Shown piece after piece: positions 42,540-51,189 of a DNA stretch of 53,080 nt. Origin of the DNA: Verrucomicrobiales bacterium (GTDB lineage: Bacteria > Verrucomicrobiota > Verrucomicrobiia > Verrucomicrobiales > DEV007); assembly GCA_016795505.1 (NCBI GenBank), contig JAEUHH010000111.1:1-53080 (forward strand), written 5' to 3'. Made by a program: the position numbers and the translations under genes. The notes beneath the pieces were generated by a model that worked only from the letters and a program-made list of their open reading frames with translations, did no database searches and had not been told where the DNA came from. Numbering within the stretch: the first letter of the stretch is position 1; each line of letters opens with the position of its first letter.

Positions 42540-44522
42540 ATGGACAAAGCCACTCTCTCTCAAGCCGCCGCCGAAGCCCGCGGGCTCGCCATCGATGCCG
42601 TGCATGCCTGCAGTTCCGGTCACCTGGGCTTGCCTCTTGGCGCCGCCGAGATCGGAGCGGTGCTCTATGGTGAATCGCTGCGCGTGAATCCCGACGAGCC
42701 GAAGTGGCTGAACCGCGACCGATTTGTGCTCTCCGCCGGTCACGGCAGCATGTTCCTCTACGGGTGGCTGCATCTCGCCGGCTTTGATCTCCCGCTCGAC
42801 GAGCTGAAGCGCTTCCGCCAGCTCCACAGCAAGACTCCCGGCCACCCGGAATTTGGCGAGACGCCCGGTGTCGAAGCCACCACCGGCCCGCTGGGTCAGG
42901 GCATCGGCAACGGGGTCGGCTACGCGCTGTCCGGGAAAATGGCCGCGACCCGCTTCAATACCGCCGAGCACACCATCCTCGACCACCACGTCATCGTGCT
43001 GGCCGGCGACGGCTGCATCCAGGAGGGCGTGGCGGCCGAGGCGGCGGCCTTCGCAGGCCATGCCGGGCTGGACAACCTGATCCTCATTTACGATTCCAAC
43101 GACGTGACGCTCGACGCGATGGCTGCTGTCACCCAGAGCGCCGACACCTGCGCCCGTTTTGCCTCGCTGGGCTGGGACGTGGTGAAAATCGACGGTCACG
43201 ACCTCGACGCCATCGCTGCAGCCATCGCCGAGGCCAAGACCAACGACAACGGCCGCCCGAAGCTCATCGAGTGCAAGACCGAGATCGGCCGCGGCATCCC
43301 GGAAGTCGCCGGCACGGCCGCCGGGCATGGCGAAGGGGGCGCCAAATTCGCCGACGCCGCCCGCCAGGGGTTGGGACTACCTGCCGACCAGCATTTCTAC
43401 GTTTCGGACACCGTCCGCGCCTACTTCGCAGACCGAAAAGCCGCCCAAAAGGAAGCTCATGCCGCCTGGCAGGCCACCTACGAGGGATGGAAAGCCGCCC
43501 AGCCCGCACTGGCCGCCGAATTGGAAGCCGGCCTGGCCCAGACCGTGCCTGGCTACCTGATGGACCGCATCCAGGCCTTTGCCGCCGATTACGCCGATGC
43601 CACCCGGAACGCCGGCGGCGTCATCCTCAATGCCATCGCCGCCGAGATGCCGCTGTTCATCACCGGCAGCGCCGACCTCTATGGCTCGACGAAGAATTAC
43701 ATCAAGGGCGGCGGCGATTTCAGCCGCGAGAATCCCATGGGCCGGAACATCTGGTTTGGCATTCGCGAGCACGCCATGGGCGCGATCTGCAACGGCATCG
43801 CCTACGACGGCCTCTTCCGCGCCTCGGGCGCGACCTTCACGGTGTTCGCCGACTACCTGCGCCCGTCGATCCGCATCGCCGCGCTGGCACATCTGCCGGT
43901 CACCTACATTTTCACCCACGACTCCGTCGGCGTCGGCGAGGACGGTCCCACCCACCAGCCGGTGGAGACGGTGAGCGGCCTGCGCGTCATCCCCAATCTC
44001 GATGTGATCCGGCCCGGTGATCCCGAGGAAGCCGTCGGCGCCTTTGCCGCAGCCATGGAACGCACCAACGGACCCACGGCATTGATCCTGACGCGCCAGA
44101 AGGTCGCCACTCAGGGCCATCTCACCGCCCAGGCGCGGCGCGAGGGTGCCCTGCGGGGCGGCTACGTCGTCGTCGCGGAGACGTCGCCTCTGGAGATGAT
44201 CCTGCTGGCCAGCGGCAGCGAACTGGAACACGCCGTCAACGCCGCCGCCCAGCTCGGCTCGGGTGTGCGGGTGGTGTCGATGCCCTGTCTGGAGCGCTTT
44301 GACCGCCAGCCGGCCGATTACCGTGAGAGCGTCCTGCCCGCCTCATGCCGCCGTCGCATTGCGATCGAAGCCGGCGTCAGCGGGCTGTGGCATCGGTATG
44401 TCGGCCTCGACGGACGGGTGCTCGGCATCGACCGGTTCGGCATCAGCGCCCCGTGCCCGGTGGTGATGAAGGAGCTGGGAATGACCGCCGACGCCATCGT
44501 CGCCGCGGCCCGTTCGATCTGA
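42540..44522 (+). CDS. tkt: Transketolase
   Basis: The 660-residue thiamine-diphosphate enzyme transfers two-carbon units in the pentose-phosphate pathway. Features are [33 protein letters not shown], the [14 protein letters not shown] stretch, a TPP-binding GDGCIQEG ... YDSNDVTLD motif (about 160-195), and a pyrimidine-domain [18 protein letters not shown] stretch with its catalytic Glu. The start of the substrate loop reads [15 protein letters not shown], where most transketolases have SGHPGAPMG. The active-site His is kept, but the neighbouring Pro is replaced. The ATG at 42540 is used; no Shine-Dalgarno motif. A repeat locus begins 18 bases past the stop. Confidence 0.95.
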   Translation: MDKATLSQAAAEARGLAIDAVHACSSGHLGLPLGAAEIGAVLYGESLRVNPDEPKWLNRDRFVLSAGHGSMFLYGWLHLAGFDLPLDELKRFRQLHSKTPGHPEFGETPGVEATTGPLGQGIGNGVGYALSGKMAATRFNTAEHTILDHHVIVLAGDGCIQEGVAAEAAAFAGHAGLDNLILIYDSNDVTLDAMAAVTQSADTCARFASLGWDVVKIDGHDLDAIAAAIAEAKTNDNGRPKLIECKTEIGRGIPEVAGTAAGHGEGGAKFADAARQGLGLPADQHFYVSDTVRAYFADRKAAQKEAHAAWQATYEGWKAAQPALAAELEAGLAQTVPGYLMDRIQAFAADYADATRNAGGVILNAIAAEMPLFITGSADLYGSTKNYIKGGGDFSRENPMGRNIWFGIREHAMGAICNGIAYDGLFRASGATFTVFADYLRPSIRIAALAHLPVTYIFTHDSVGVGEDGPTHQPVETVSGLRVIPNLDVIRPGDPEEAVGAFAAAMERTNGPTALILTRQKVATQGHLTAQARREGALRGGYVVVAETSPLEMILLASGSELEHAVNAAAQLGSGVRVVSMPCLERFDRQPADYRESVLPASCRRRIAIEAGVSGLWHRYVGLDGRVLGIDRFGISAPCPVVMKELGMTADAIVAAARSI

Positions 44523-44540
44523 GCCAGATTGGCCAACCCG

Positions 44541-44592
44541 TTTCCGATGCAACAGGGTCTCATCGGAGACCCAACAGGGTTGCACCGGATCA
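44541..44592. repeat. 22-bp-pitch palindromic repeat, locus 4 (two direct units)
   Basis: Two ACAGGGT cores (44552-44558 and 44574-44580) stand 22 bases apart in the same orientation. Unit 1 has arms CCGATG and CATCGG, a C-to-G change compensated by G-to-C relative to the CCGATC/GATCGG form. The right end (CCGGATCA) runs into the stop codon of the bcsC-like gene (44590-44592). It occupies the gap between convergent stop codons. Confidence 0.8.
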
Positions 44593-46956
44593 ACGGGCGA
44601 AGTCGCCGGCCTGCAGGCCCCCACTGCTGCTGTCGAACAGGAAGCTCAGGTAGAGGCTGACGGCGAAGTCGTCGAAGGCGGCCGTCTTGGCGTAGCCGGC
44701 TTGGGCACCGAGGCGCCATTGCGGATTCAGCTCCAACAGGGTCTGCAATCGGGCGGTGAAGATGGCCGAACTGTCGCTGGTGGCACCATAGAGCCGCCCA
44801 TCTGGCGCCAGCGGCAGCACCGGCGAGGCCGCCTGGTCGTTGGTCTGGGCACCGACACCGATAAAGCCGCCCGTCAGCCACGAGCCACCCGTCTCGGTGA
44901 GGAAGCTGAGGCCCATCATGCCCTGAATGAGCTGATCGGGGCTGAAGTAGCCACCATGGCCGGCGGTGAACTGGCTCAGGTTCTTGTCATAGCTCTCAAA
45001 GTGGAAGCTGGGACCGATGGTGATGTATTCGAAGCCCTCGACGTCCAGGTCATAGGTCAGGCCGACATTGGCTGCCACGGCGGAGTTGTCCGCCACGCCC
45101 TCGCCCTCGAGTCGGCTCAGTTCGACCAGACCATTGACGCCCCAGCCACTGCCGAGATCGAGGGCGCCGTCGGCCCGCACGCCACTGCGCACCACCCGGC
45201 CCCACTCGCGACCGGAATAGGGATCGCTCATGCCGGTGTACGAAAGCAGGGACTCGGTGACCGACTCGGAGAAGCCGCGCACGCCGGCAGCGGCGCGTTC
45301 GCCCTGCCATTCCACGCCGAGCGCGCCGATGGCGCGGGCATTGATGTCAGCCCCGATGGGCGTGGAGCCGACTTCGGCGATGAGAGCCTTGTCGCCCTTC
45401 TCCAATCGGTAGGAAAGCCGGGGCTCGATGAGCGTGTCGGTCTCGGTGGCGATTCTTTGCTGCTCCAGCGTGTCGTCGGCGCGCCCCACGAGCCGGCTGC
45501 CCTCCAGATTGCCGGATTCCAGGCTGATGCCGCGCACGGCGAGAGTCAGCGACTGGTTGCCTCCCTGACCGAAGACGAGCGTGGACACCACTCCGGGCAG
45601 GTGATTGACGCGCAGGCGATCGACGCCGCCCTGCCCTTCCTTTTCCCGGAATCCCCCGCCCGCGGAGACGCTCGAGGTGGAGGGAATGCCGGGCTCGCGC
45701 ACATCGAAGACCTCTCCCATCTGACGCGACTGGTTGGCTGAGGCGGCGATGGTCGTCATGCCACCAAACGAAGCCGACTCAGACGTGTCGGGCGCTGGCG
45801 GGACGGGCGCTTCGGCAGCCGGAGGAGGCGGAGGCGTTCCAGCCAGTGCCGTGGCTTCGGCGGCACGGCGTTTTTTCTCCTCCTCGGCTTTCGCGGCGGC
45901 GATCAGCACGGGATCCGATGCAGTGGCCAGCGCACCGCCGAGTTCGCGGTTCAGCTGGGCCAGTCGCTCGGTGCGTCCGGCCTGCTGGAGACTGTGGGTG
46001 AGCCCCTCGGCGCTGTCCTTGTCCGCCGCCTCGCGGTAGAGCGACTCGAACAGAGTGGCCGAGTCGGTGTAACGACGATTCTGATACAGGGACCACGCTT
46101 TCATCCGTCGTCCGCTGCGCTCGAGGGGCGCGATGGCATCGGCCTTTTCGATCAGAGCGAGGCTTTCCCGATGGCGTCCGGCTTTGCGCGCGTCGGCTGC
46201 CTCGCGGAGCAGGTTGGCGGATTCCTCGCGGGACACGGCGGCGGGGTCGAGGCGGTTTTCCTCGGCCAGAGTTCTGGCTTCCTCGAAATCCTCGCGGGCG
46301 ACCGCGGTCTGAACCTGCCGGTCGGCAATCGCCTGTCGCACCCCGGCAAACGCCGATTCGTCATCGGGAAACTGGCTCATGATTTCCTCGGCCTTGCCCG
46401 TGTCGCCGCTTTCGACCGCCTGGGTCGCCGTCGTGGCCGCCGCTTTGGAGACGATGTTGCGCCCGTCGGGCACCAGGGACTGGTGGGTGGTGGCCAGTTT
46501 GTATGCCCGGGCGAGATCGCCGGACCGGTAGGCAGACATGATCAGGCCCTCGGCGGCACGACTGCTGGCGGGATCGAACTCCAGCGCGTGTCCGAACCAG
46601 CGGTCGGCGACCTGCCACTGCCCCTTTTCGAAGTAAGCCCAGCCGAGCGCCAGAGCCGAGCCGGCATCGCGGTTGGCGACGACTTTTTCCCGGAGGAGCT
46701 GCCCCTCGGGCGACGGTGAGGTGAGAGCCTCGGGCGAGGGAGCCGGCTGGGTGGGAGCCGCTTGAGTGGGCGGCGGCGGCGGGATGGCCACATCGACCGG
46801 TTTCTCGCCCGTTTCAATGCCGGCGGCAGCCTCCACCGCGGTCGGGGCCGATGCGGCCGCGTCGACCACCGGTGCCTCTTCCGCTGACGCAAGAAACGCG
46901 CCCGCCGCGAGGAGCGCGGCGACCGACAGGCTGGCGATGGGGAGGTGTGAACGCAT
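44590..46956 (-). CDS. bcsC: BcsC-like outer-membrane exopolysaccharide export protein
   Basis: The 788-residue protein starts at ATG 46956 (signal peptide SLSVAALLAAGAFLASA). A Pro-rich linker precedes tetratricopeptide repeats (about 90-360, for example GSALALGWAYFEKGQWQVAD). A C-terminal BcsC beta-barrel follows (about 430-788; SGREWGRVVRSGVRAD, then IGPSFHFESYDKNLSQFT and GHGGYFSPDQ). BcsC-type proteins carry cellulose or similar beta-glucans across the outer membrane. It is shorter than E. coli BcsC (about 1157), with fewer TPRs. It lies 25 bases after the bcsB-like gene on the same strand, so the two are co-transcribed. No bcsA is present in the window. Confidence 0.85.
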   Translation of the reverse strand: MRSHLPIASLSVAALLAAGAFLASAEEAPVVDAAASAPTAVEAAAGIETGEKPVDVAIPPPPPTQAAPTQPAPSPEALTSPSPEGQLLREKVVANRDAGSALALGWAYFEKGQWQVADRWFGHALEFDPASSRAAEGLIMSAYRSGDLARAYKLATTHQSLVPDGRNIVSKAAATTATQAVESGDTGKAEEIMSQFPDDESAFAGVRQAIADRQVQTAVAREDFEEARTLAEENRLDPAAVSREESANLLREAADARKAGRHRESLALIEKADAIAPLERSGRRMKAWSLYQNRRYTDSATLFESLYREAADKDSAEGLTHSLQQAGRTERLAQLNRELGGALATASDPVLIAAAKAEEEKKRRAAEATALAGTPPPPPAAEAPVPPAPDTSESASFGGMTTIAASANQSRQMGEVFDVREPGIPSTSSVSAGGGFREKEGQGGVDRLRVNHLPGVVSTLVFGQGGNQSLTLAVRGISLESGNLEGSRLVGRADDTLEQQRIATETDTLIEPRLSYRLEKGDKALIAEVGSTPIGADINARAIGALGVEWQGERAAAGVRGFSESVTESLLSYTGMSDPYSGREWGRVVRSGVRADGALDLGSGWGVNGLVELSRLEGEGVADNSAVAANVGLTYDLDVEGFEYITIGPSFHFESYDKNLSQFTAGHGGYFSPDQLIQGMMGLSFLTETGGSWLTGGFIGVGAQTNDQAASPVLPLAPDGRLYGATSDSSAIFTARLQTLLELNPQWRLGAQAGYAKTAAFDDFAVSLYLSFLFDSSSGGLQAGDFAR

Positions 46957-46981
46957 CGGATGGAAAGGGGCGCAGTGCGAT

Positions 46982-48775
46982 TCAAACGCCGCGGCGGAGA
47001 GATTCCTCGAGGCGGGCCTGACGGCGGGCATTTTCCCGCTGCCGCCGGGAGCGCGAGGTGCGTCGATTGGCATTGGCCCGAGCGGGAACGAGATCCCAGT
47101 CGCGGCCCGAGGTCATGGGTTGCCGGAGCAGCCACCCGAGAATGACCAGACTGACTGTGCAGAGCAAGACGCTCAACCACGGCAATCCCGTCACCCGGTG
47201 CCACACGGCCGCCGCCAGCCCCGGGCTGCCGACCTCAAAGGTCACGGCGAGTCTGTGGTTCCGGGGTTCCTGATCGCCGGCATGCCACACCGAGGTGTCG
47301 CCGCGCAGGGATTCCCAGACGATGGGATGGATGAGATCGATGACGCGCTCCCGCAGGATGAGATGGTCCGCCGCACAGAGGACTCCTCCGACGATGCCGA
47401 CCGCCTCGGGAGACTGGAACTGCGTGAGGAACCCTTCTCCTTCCGCCACCGAGACCCGCGCATGCGTCGAGGCATCCACCACCGCCGGCTCCAGTGCGGA
47501 AATGGGCCCGATCGCGAGCCAATGGCGCGGCCCCGCGGGCATGGTATCGACCACGCCGAGCATCGGCTGCAGATCGCCGGCAGTCTGGGCCAGTTTGCCC
47601 GCCAGCATCCAGGCGCTGGAAACACTGCCCGCGTCGCGGCTGCCTACCCACAAATCGAAGCCACCGGTCACCGCACCCGGCAGGCCTTCGCGGCGCCAGA
47701 GGTCCAGATCGGGCAGCGTGACACGCCGACCGGTGATCGCCTCCCGACCGGCTGCCGGAGTCTCGGCGATCTGCCAGCCCGTCACATCGATGCGGGGCAG
47801 GCCGGGAAACTGCTCCGGCGCGATGGTAAAAGCCCGCACCGCTTGCGTCACGCCCTCCGGCTCCGTGCCCGACAGCACCAGCAGGAAGTGCCGCGGATCG
47901 CGGGGATGGGGATAGACGCCGACGAAACTGTTCGAAATCTGGTCGCAGATTGTTTTTGGCAAAATGCCGATGAGTTCGGCCCGCGTCCCGACGGCGATCT
48001 CATCGCCGAGCGAGGTCAGCCGATCACTGTGGCGGATCTCGAGGGGCCGCTTTCCCATCCAGATGGCCGACCGCTGCGCGACGCGGTTGCCCCAGTCGAG
48101 ATGGCGCGCCTCCAGGGAATAAAGCGGCGGCGTGACCAGGGTGAGCGCGTAGTCTCCCCAAAAACGATCATCGATCAGGTCGCGCAACTGGTCGAGCAGC
48201 GGATCCAGCGGGCGCAGTTGGTACTCCAGCGCCAGCCCCGAGGCGAGCGTGTCGATCTGGGTGATGGGAATAGGCGTATCCGCCCCTGTGACGGGTAATC
48301 CCTCCTGCCGGGAGGCGACTTTCAGCCGATAGCTGCTCACCGGAGCCTCCAAGCCGGGCAGGCGACCGACGAGGCGACCGCGGCGCTCGCCCGGAGAAAG
48401 GAGGGCGGTGCCGATCTCGCGGTCATCCCAACTGATCCGCAAACCGGGAGCCAGCCCCGGCTCGGTCGCGGCATGCTCGTGCTGGATCATCACCTCGCCA
48501 CCGAGCAGCTCGATGCGCGGGCTCAGCGCGATCTCGACCTCGATCCCTGAGTGACCACCCTCGATGGAGATCGGCGAGCGAGTGCCGACGAACTCCGACA
48601 GGCTGCGCCAGTGGCGGCGGGTCTCCGAGACCAGATCCGAAAGGGCCGGCCCCTCCTGCGCCCGGAGCGGCTCTGCGGCCGTCGCGGCGATGAGCAAACA
48701 GGCCAAAGCCATCCCCTTCCCTCTCCGGGAAATGGGGCTTTTCGCCTCAGGCCACGCTGTCTTCCTCGCTATCAT
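46982..48775 (-). CDS. bcsB: BcsB-like periplasmic cellulose synthase subunit
   Basis: The 597-residue protein has an N-terminal signal peptide (about 20-40, MALACLLIAATAAEPLRA). A long periplasmic body follows, with carbohydrate-binding-like and flavodoxin-like regions (IEVEIALSPRIELLGGEVMI, GDYALTLVTPPLY, FVGVYPHPRDPRHFLLVLSG). One C-terminal membrane helix is present (about 540-560, LPWLSVLLCTVSLVILGWLL) with an Arg-rich cytoplasmic tail. This matches the BcsB family that guides glucan from BcsA through the periplasm. It is the first gene of the pair. An AT-rich promoter-like region precedes it. Confidence 0.82.
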   Translation of the reverse strand: MIARKTAWPEAKSPISRRGKGMALACLLIAATAAEPLRAQEGPALSDLVSETRRHWRSLSEFVGTRSPISIEGGHSGIEVEIALSPRIELLGGEVMIQHEHAATEPGLAPGLRISWDDREIGTALLSPGERRGRLVGRLPGLEAPVSSYRLKVASRQEGLPVTGADTPIPITQIDTLASGLALEYQLRPLDPLLDQLRDLIDDRFWGDYALTLVTPPLYSLEARHLDWGNRVAQRSAIWMGKRPLEIRHSDRLTSLGDEIAVGTRAELIGILPKTICDQISNSFVGVYPHPRDPRHFLLVLSGTEPEGVTQAVRAFTIAPEQFPGLPRIDVTGWQIAETPAAGREAITGRRVTLPDLDLWRREGLPGAVTGGFDLWVGSRDAGSVSSAWMLAGKLAQTAGDLQPMLGVVDTMPAGPRHWLAIGPISALEPAVVDASTHARVSVAEGEGFLTQFQSPEAVGIVGGVLCAADHLILRERVIDLIHPIVWESLRGDTSVWHAGDQEPRNHRLAVTFEVGSPGLAAAVWHRVTGLPWLSVLLCTVSLVILGWLLRQPMTSGRDWDLVPARANANRRTSRSRRQRENARRQARLEESLRRGV

Positions 48776-48865
48776 CGCATCCTGTCACGCCGGTTCAGCC
48801 GCTTCGGTTCAGACGGTCCAAACGGAGCCGTTTTCCTGAAATGAAGCCATCTCCAGCACATTAGT

Positions 48866-48885
48866 TTAAGTTTTCCAAACCTTAA
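48866..48885. promoter_or_regulatory. 20-base imperfect dyad in the bcsB/GGDEF-EAL divergent region
   Basis: TTAAG (48866-48870) and CTTAA (48881-48885) with inner TTT/AAA pairs around CC form a 20-base dyad with one mismatched pair per side. It lies in an AT-rich block 91-110 bases upstream of the bcsB start. It overlaps a possible minus-strand promoter (TTGTCG, 17 bases, TAAACT). An operator role is inferred. Confidence 0.35.
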
Positions 48886-48975
48886 CGACAACTAAATTGT
48901 CTATAAAATCGATAAAAACCGCTCACTCAAGAACAATTTTTTCTTTCCGCGCCTCAAGAAATTGCCAATTTTCGA

Positions 48976-49004
48976 TTGATTATATTTTCAATAATTATTA
49001 GATT
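48976..49004 (+). promoter_or_regulatory. Candidate promoter of the REC-PAS-GGDEF-EAL gene
   Basis: TTGATT (48976-48981) and TAGATT (48999-49004) are separated by 17 bases, inside a 180-base AT-rich block that is unlike the GC-rich flanks. A GATTTAAATC palindrome overlaps the -10 position (49001-49010). The predicted leader is only about 12 bases, without a Shine-Dalgarno motif. Weak evidence. Confidence 0.35.
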
Positions 49005-49022
49005 TAAATCTCTGCCTTTCCC

Positions 49023-51122
49023 ATGAACGTTCTCGTCGTCGAAGACCATGCACCGACCGCCCTGTTGCTCGCGAGGGTCTTCCAGCGCCTTGGGCATGAG
49101 GTGGAGACTCGCGAGACGGCCGAACTGGCGGCGGAGGCGCTGGAAACCCGCGGGCGCGGCGGTTTCGACTTGTGTTTCATCGACCTGGCCCTGCCCGATC
49201 GCGATGGCATCTGGCTGTGCCGCTGGATCCGCTCTCACGAGGGCGCGGGTCGTCCCTACATCATCGTCGGGACGGGCAGCGACTACACCCGCATGCTGTC
49301 CGAAGCCTTCGACGCTGGTGCCGACGACTACGTGGAAAAACCCTACGAGACCCGCATGCTGGAACTCCGCATCGCGGTGGCGACCGAACGCATCGCCGCC
49401 GAAATCGAGCGCTCCCGGCTTTCGGCCGCCCTGTTGCGCGAGCAGCAACTCGTGGAGGCCGTCTTCGACACCGCCGCGACCTGCATCGTCGCCCTCGGCG
49501 CCGACGGTCTCATCGCCAAGGCCAACGAGGTGACCACGGCTTTCACCGCCCGAGCCACTTCGGACCTGGTCGGCCACTCTTTCACCGCGTTTTTCTCCGA
49601 TGGCCGGGGTCGAGATGAAACCAACGCCGCCAAGCTCGCAGATCTCGTCTCTGGTCTGGCCTCGGTGTGTGAATTCGAGACCCAGGTGACCGCACCCGAC
49701 CAGTGCCGACGCGATCTGGCGTGGCTGTGCCGCCGGTCCGAAGGCCTCACCGGCACCTCCGGCGAGCCCCTGGTAGTCTGCGTCGGCGCCGACATCACGG
49801 AACGACGGCGGCTCGAGTCGCAGCTCGCCTTCCTCGCCGAGCGGGACCCGCTCACGCACCTGATGAATCGATCCCAGCTCGATCCGGCCGTCCAACGGGC
49901 GCTCGACGCGGTGCGCGAAGGCCGGCAGGCCGCCCTGATGTGCCTCGATCTGGACGACTTCAAGATCGTCAACGACACCGGAGGCCACGCCGCCGGCGAT
50001 GCCCTGCTGCAATCGGTAGCCCACCTCGTCTCGCGCCACACCCGGCCGTCCGACACCGTCATCCGCCTCGGCGGCGACGAGTTCGTGGTCGTCCTGCCCG
50101 ACGCCACGCCATCCCACGCCGAAGCCGTGGCCGAACGCATCCGCGCGGCGATCGAGCACCATCGCTTCGGCTTCGGCGGCAAGGAATTCCGTGTCACCGC
50201 CTCGATCGGCCTGCTCAATCTACGACCGGAACTCTCGCTGGAGGACGCCCTCGCCCGCAGCGATGCCGCCTGCTACGCCAGCAAACGCAACGGTCGCAAC
50301 CTCGTCACCATCAGCACCTCACGCGAAGGCACCGAGCGCAGCGAAGACCACGCCTGGCACGCCCGCCTCATCGATGCCATCGCCCACGACGCGATCGATC
50401 TCTGGCTCCAGCCCATCGTCTGCCTGCAGACCGGCGAGGTGGTCTTCCACGAAGTCCTGCTCCGTCTGCCCGGCACACCCGGCGCTTCCCTGCCCGGGCA
50501 GTTCATGCCGTCCGCCCGGCGCTACAACATGCTGCCCGAACTGGACCGCTGCGTGGTGCGCAATGCCCTGGACCTGCTGCAATTCGATCCGGCTCTCTGC
50601 CTCAGCATCAATCTCTCCGGCCGTTCGGCGAGCGATCCGCGCCTGCCCGAGTTCCTCACCACCGCGATCTCGAGGGCCGGGGTCGATCCCGGCCGGGTGA
50701 TCTTTGAAATCACCGAGTCCGAACTCATCTCCGACCTGCCCCAGGCCATCTCCCGGCTCACTGCCCTGCGGTCGCGGGGATTCCGCTTCGCCCTCGACGA
50801 TTTCGGCCGCGGCTACAGCAGTTTCAGCTACCTCCGCGAACTCCCCGTGGAAATCGTGAAGATCGACGGCTCCTACACCCAGACCCTGGCCGACGACCCC
50901 GCCAGCGCGGCCTTTGTCGGCGCCATCGCCTCGCTCGCCCATGCCATCGGGCTGCGGTGCGTGGCTGAGCATGTGGAGAATGCCGCCGTCATCGCACCGC
51001 TGCGGGAACTGGGCGTCGATTATGGACAGGGATACCATCTCGGCATGCCCCGGAGCTACCTGACCCACGCCCCCGGCGCCGGCAGGGAGCCGCAACCGGC
51101 CGGACTCATCCTCGCAAAGTAA
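49023..51122 (+). CDS. Response regulator with PAS, GGDEF and EAL domains
   Basis: The 699-residue cytoplasmic protein has a REC domain (1-120; phosphoacceptor Asp54 in CFIDLALP, Lys106 in EKPYE), a PAS domain (about 140-265), GGDEF (about 272-435) and EAL (about 445-685). The GGDEF motif is intact (350-354). An inhibitory I-site RPSD lies at 341-344, five residues upstream. The EAL core reads EVLLR (477-481), fitting ExLxR. Other EAL residues are kept: ITESEL, ALDDFGRGYSSF, VKIDGSY, AEHVEN and GQGYHLGMP. So it can be predicted to both make and break c-di-GMP, switched by phosphorylation. It is divergent from the bcsB/bcsC-like pair, a logical target. No histidine kinase is adjacent. Confidence 0.94.
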   Translation: MNVLVVEDHAPTALLLARVFQRLGHEVETRETAELAAEALETRGRGGFDLCFIDLALPDRDGIWLCRWIRSHEGAGRPYIIVGTGSDYTRMLSEAFDAGADDYVEKPYETRMLELRIAVATERIAAEIERSRLSAALLREQQLVEAVFDTAATCIVALGADGLIAKANEVTTAFTARATSDLVGHSFTAFFSDGRGRDETNAAKLADLVSGLASVCEFETQVTAPDQCRRDLAWLCRRSEGLTGTSGEPLVVCVGADITERRRLESQLAFLAERDPLTHLMNRSQLDPAVQRALDAVREGRQAALMCLDLDDFKIVNDTGGHAAGDALLQSVAHLVSRHTRPSDTVIRLGGDEFVVVLPDATPSHAEAVAERIRAAIEHHRFGFGGKEFRVTASIGLLNLRPELSLEDALARSDAACYASKRNGRNLVTISTSREGTERSEDHAWHARLIDAIAHDAIDLWLQPIVCLQTGEVVFHEVLLRLPGTPGASLPGQFMPSARRYNMLPELDRCVVRNALDLLQFDPALCLSINLSGRSASDPRLPEFLTTAISRAGVDPGRVIFEITESELISDLPQAISRLTALRSRGFRFALDDFGRGYSSFSYLRELPVEIVKIDGSYTQTLADDPASAAFVGAIASLAHAIGLRCVAEHVENAAVIAPLRELGVDYGQGYHLGMPRSYLTHAPGAGREPQPAGLILAK

Positions 51123-51137
51123 GCCACGGCGCCGAAT

Positions 51138-51187
51138 TTTCGATGAGACAGGGTATGATCGCCGATCAGACCCTGTCTGATCGGAAT
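51138..51187. repeat. 22-bp-pitch palindromic repeat, locus 5 (inverted pair)
   Basis: Cores ACAGGGT (51148-51154) and ACCCTGT (51170-51176) face each other at a 22-base pitch. The second unit is a perfect dyad at 51162-51184: arms CCGATCAGAC and GTCTGATCGG around CCT. Compared with locus 2 this is an A-to-G change matched by T-to-C in the partner arm. It fills nearly all of the 67-base gap between the convergent stops of the GGDEF-EAL gene and pdxA. Confidence 0.85.
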
Positions 51188-51189
51188 CG

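Noticed and set aside
44733-44752. Repeat-like AACAGGGT inside the bcsC-like gene
   Set aside because: It is a single core without arms or a partner at 22 bases, and encodes ordinary barrel sequence.
46982-48775. Assignment of the BcsB-like gene to an unrelated large exported protein
   Set aside because: The C-terminal single helix with basic tail, domain length and pairing with a BcsC barrel gene fit BcsB better than any other family I could recall.
16857-51187. CRISPR array from the spaced repeats
   Set aside because: Loci have only two or three units, no unique spacers of constant length between full repeats, and no cas genes are present.
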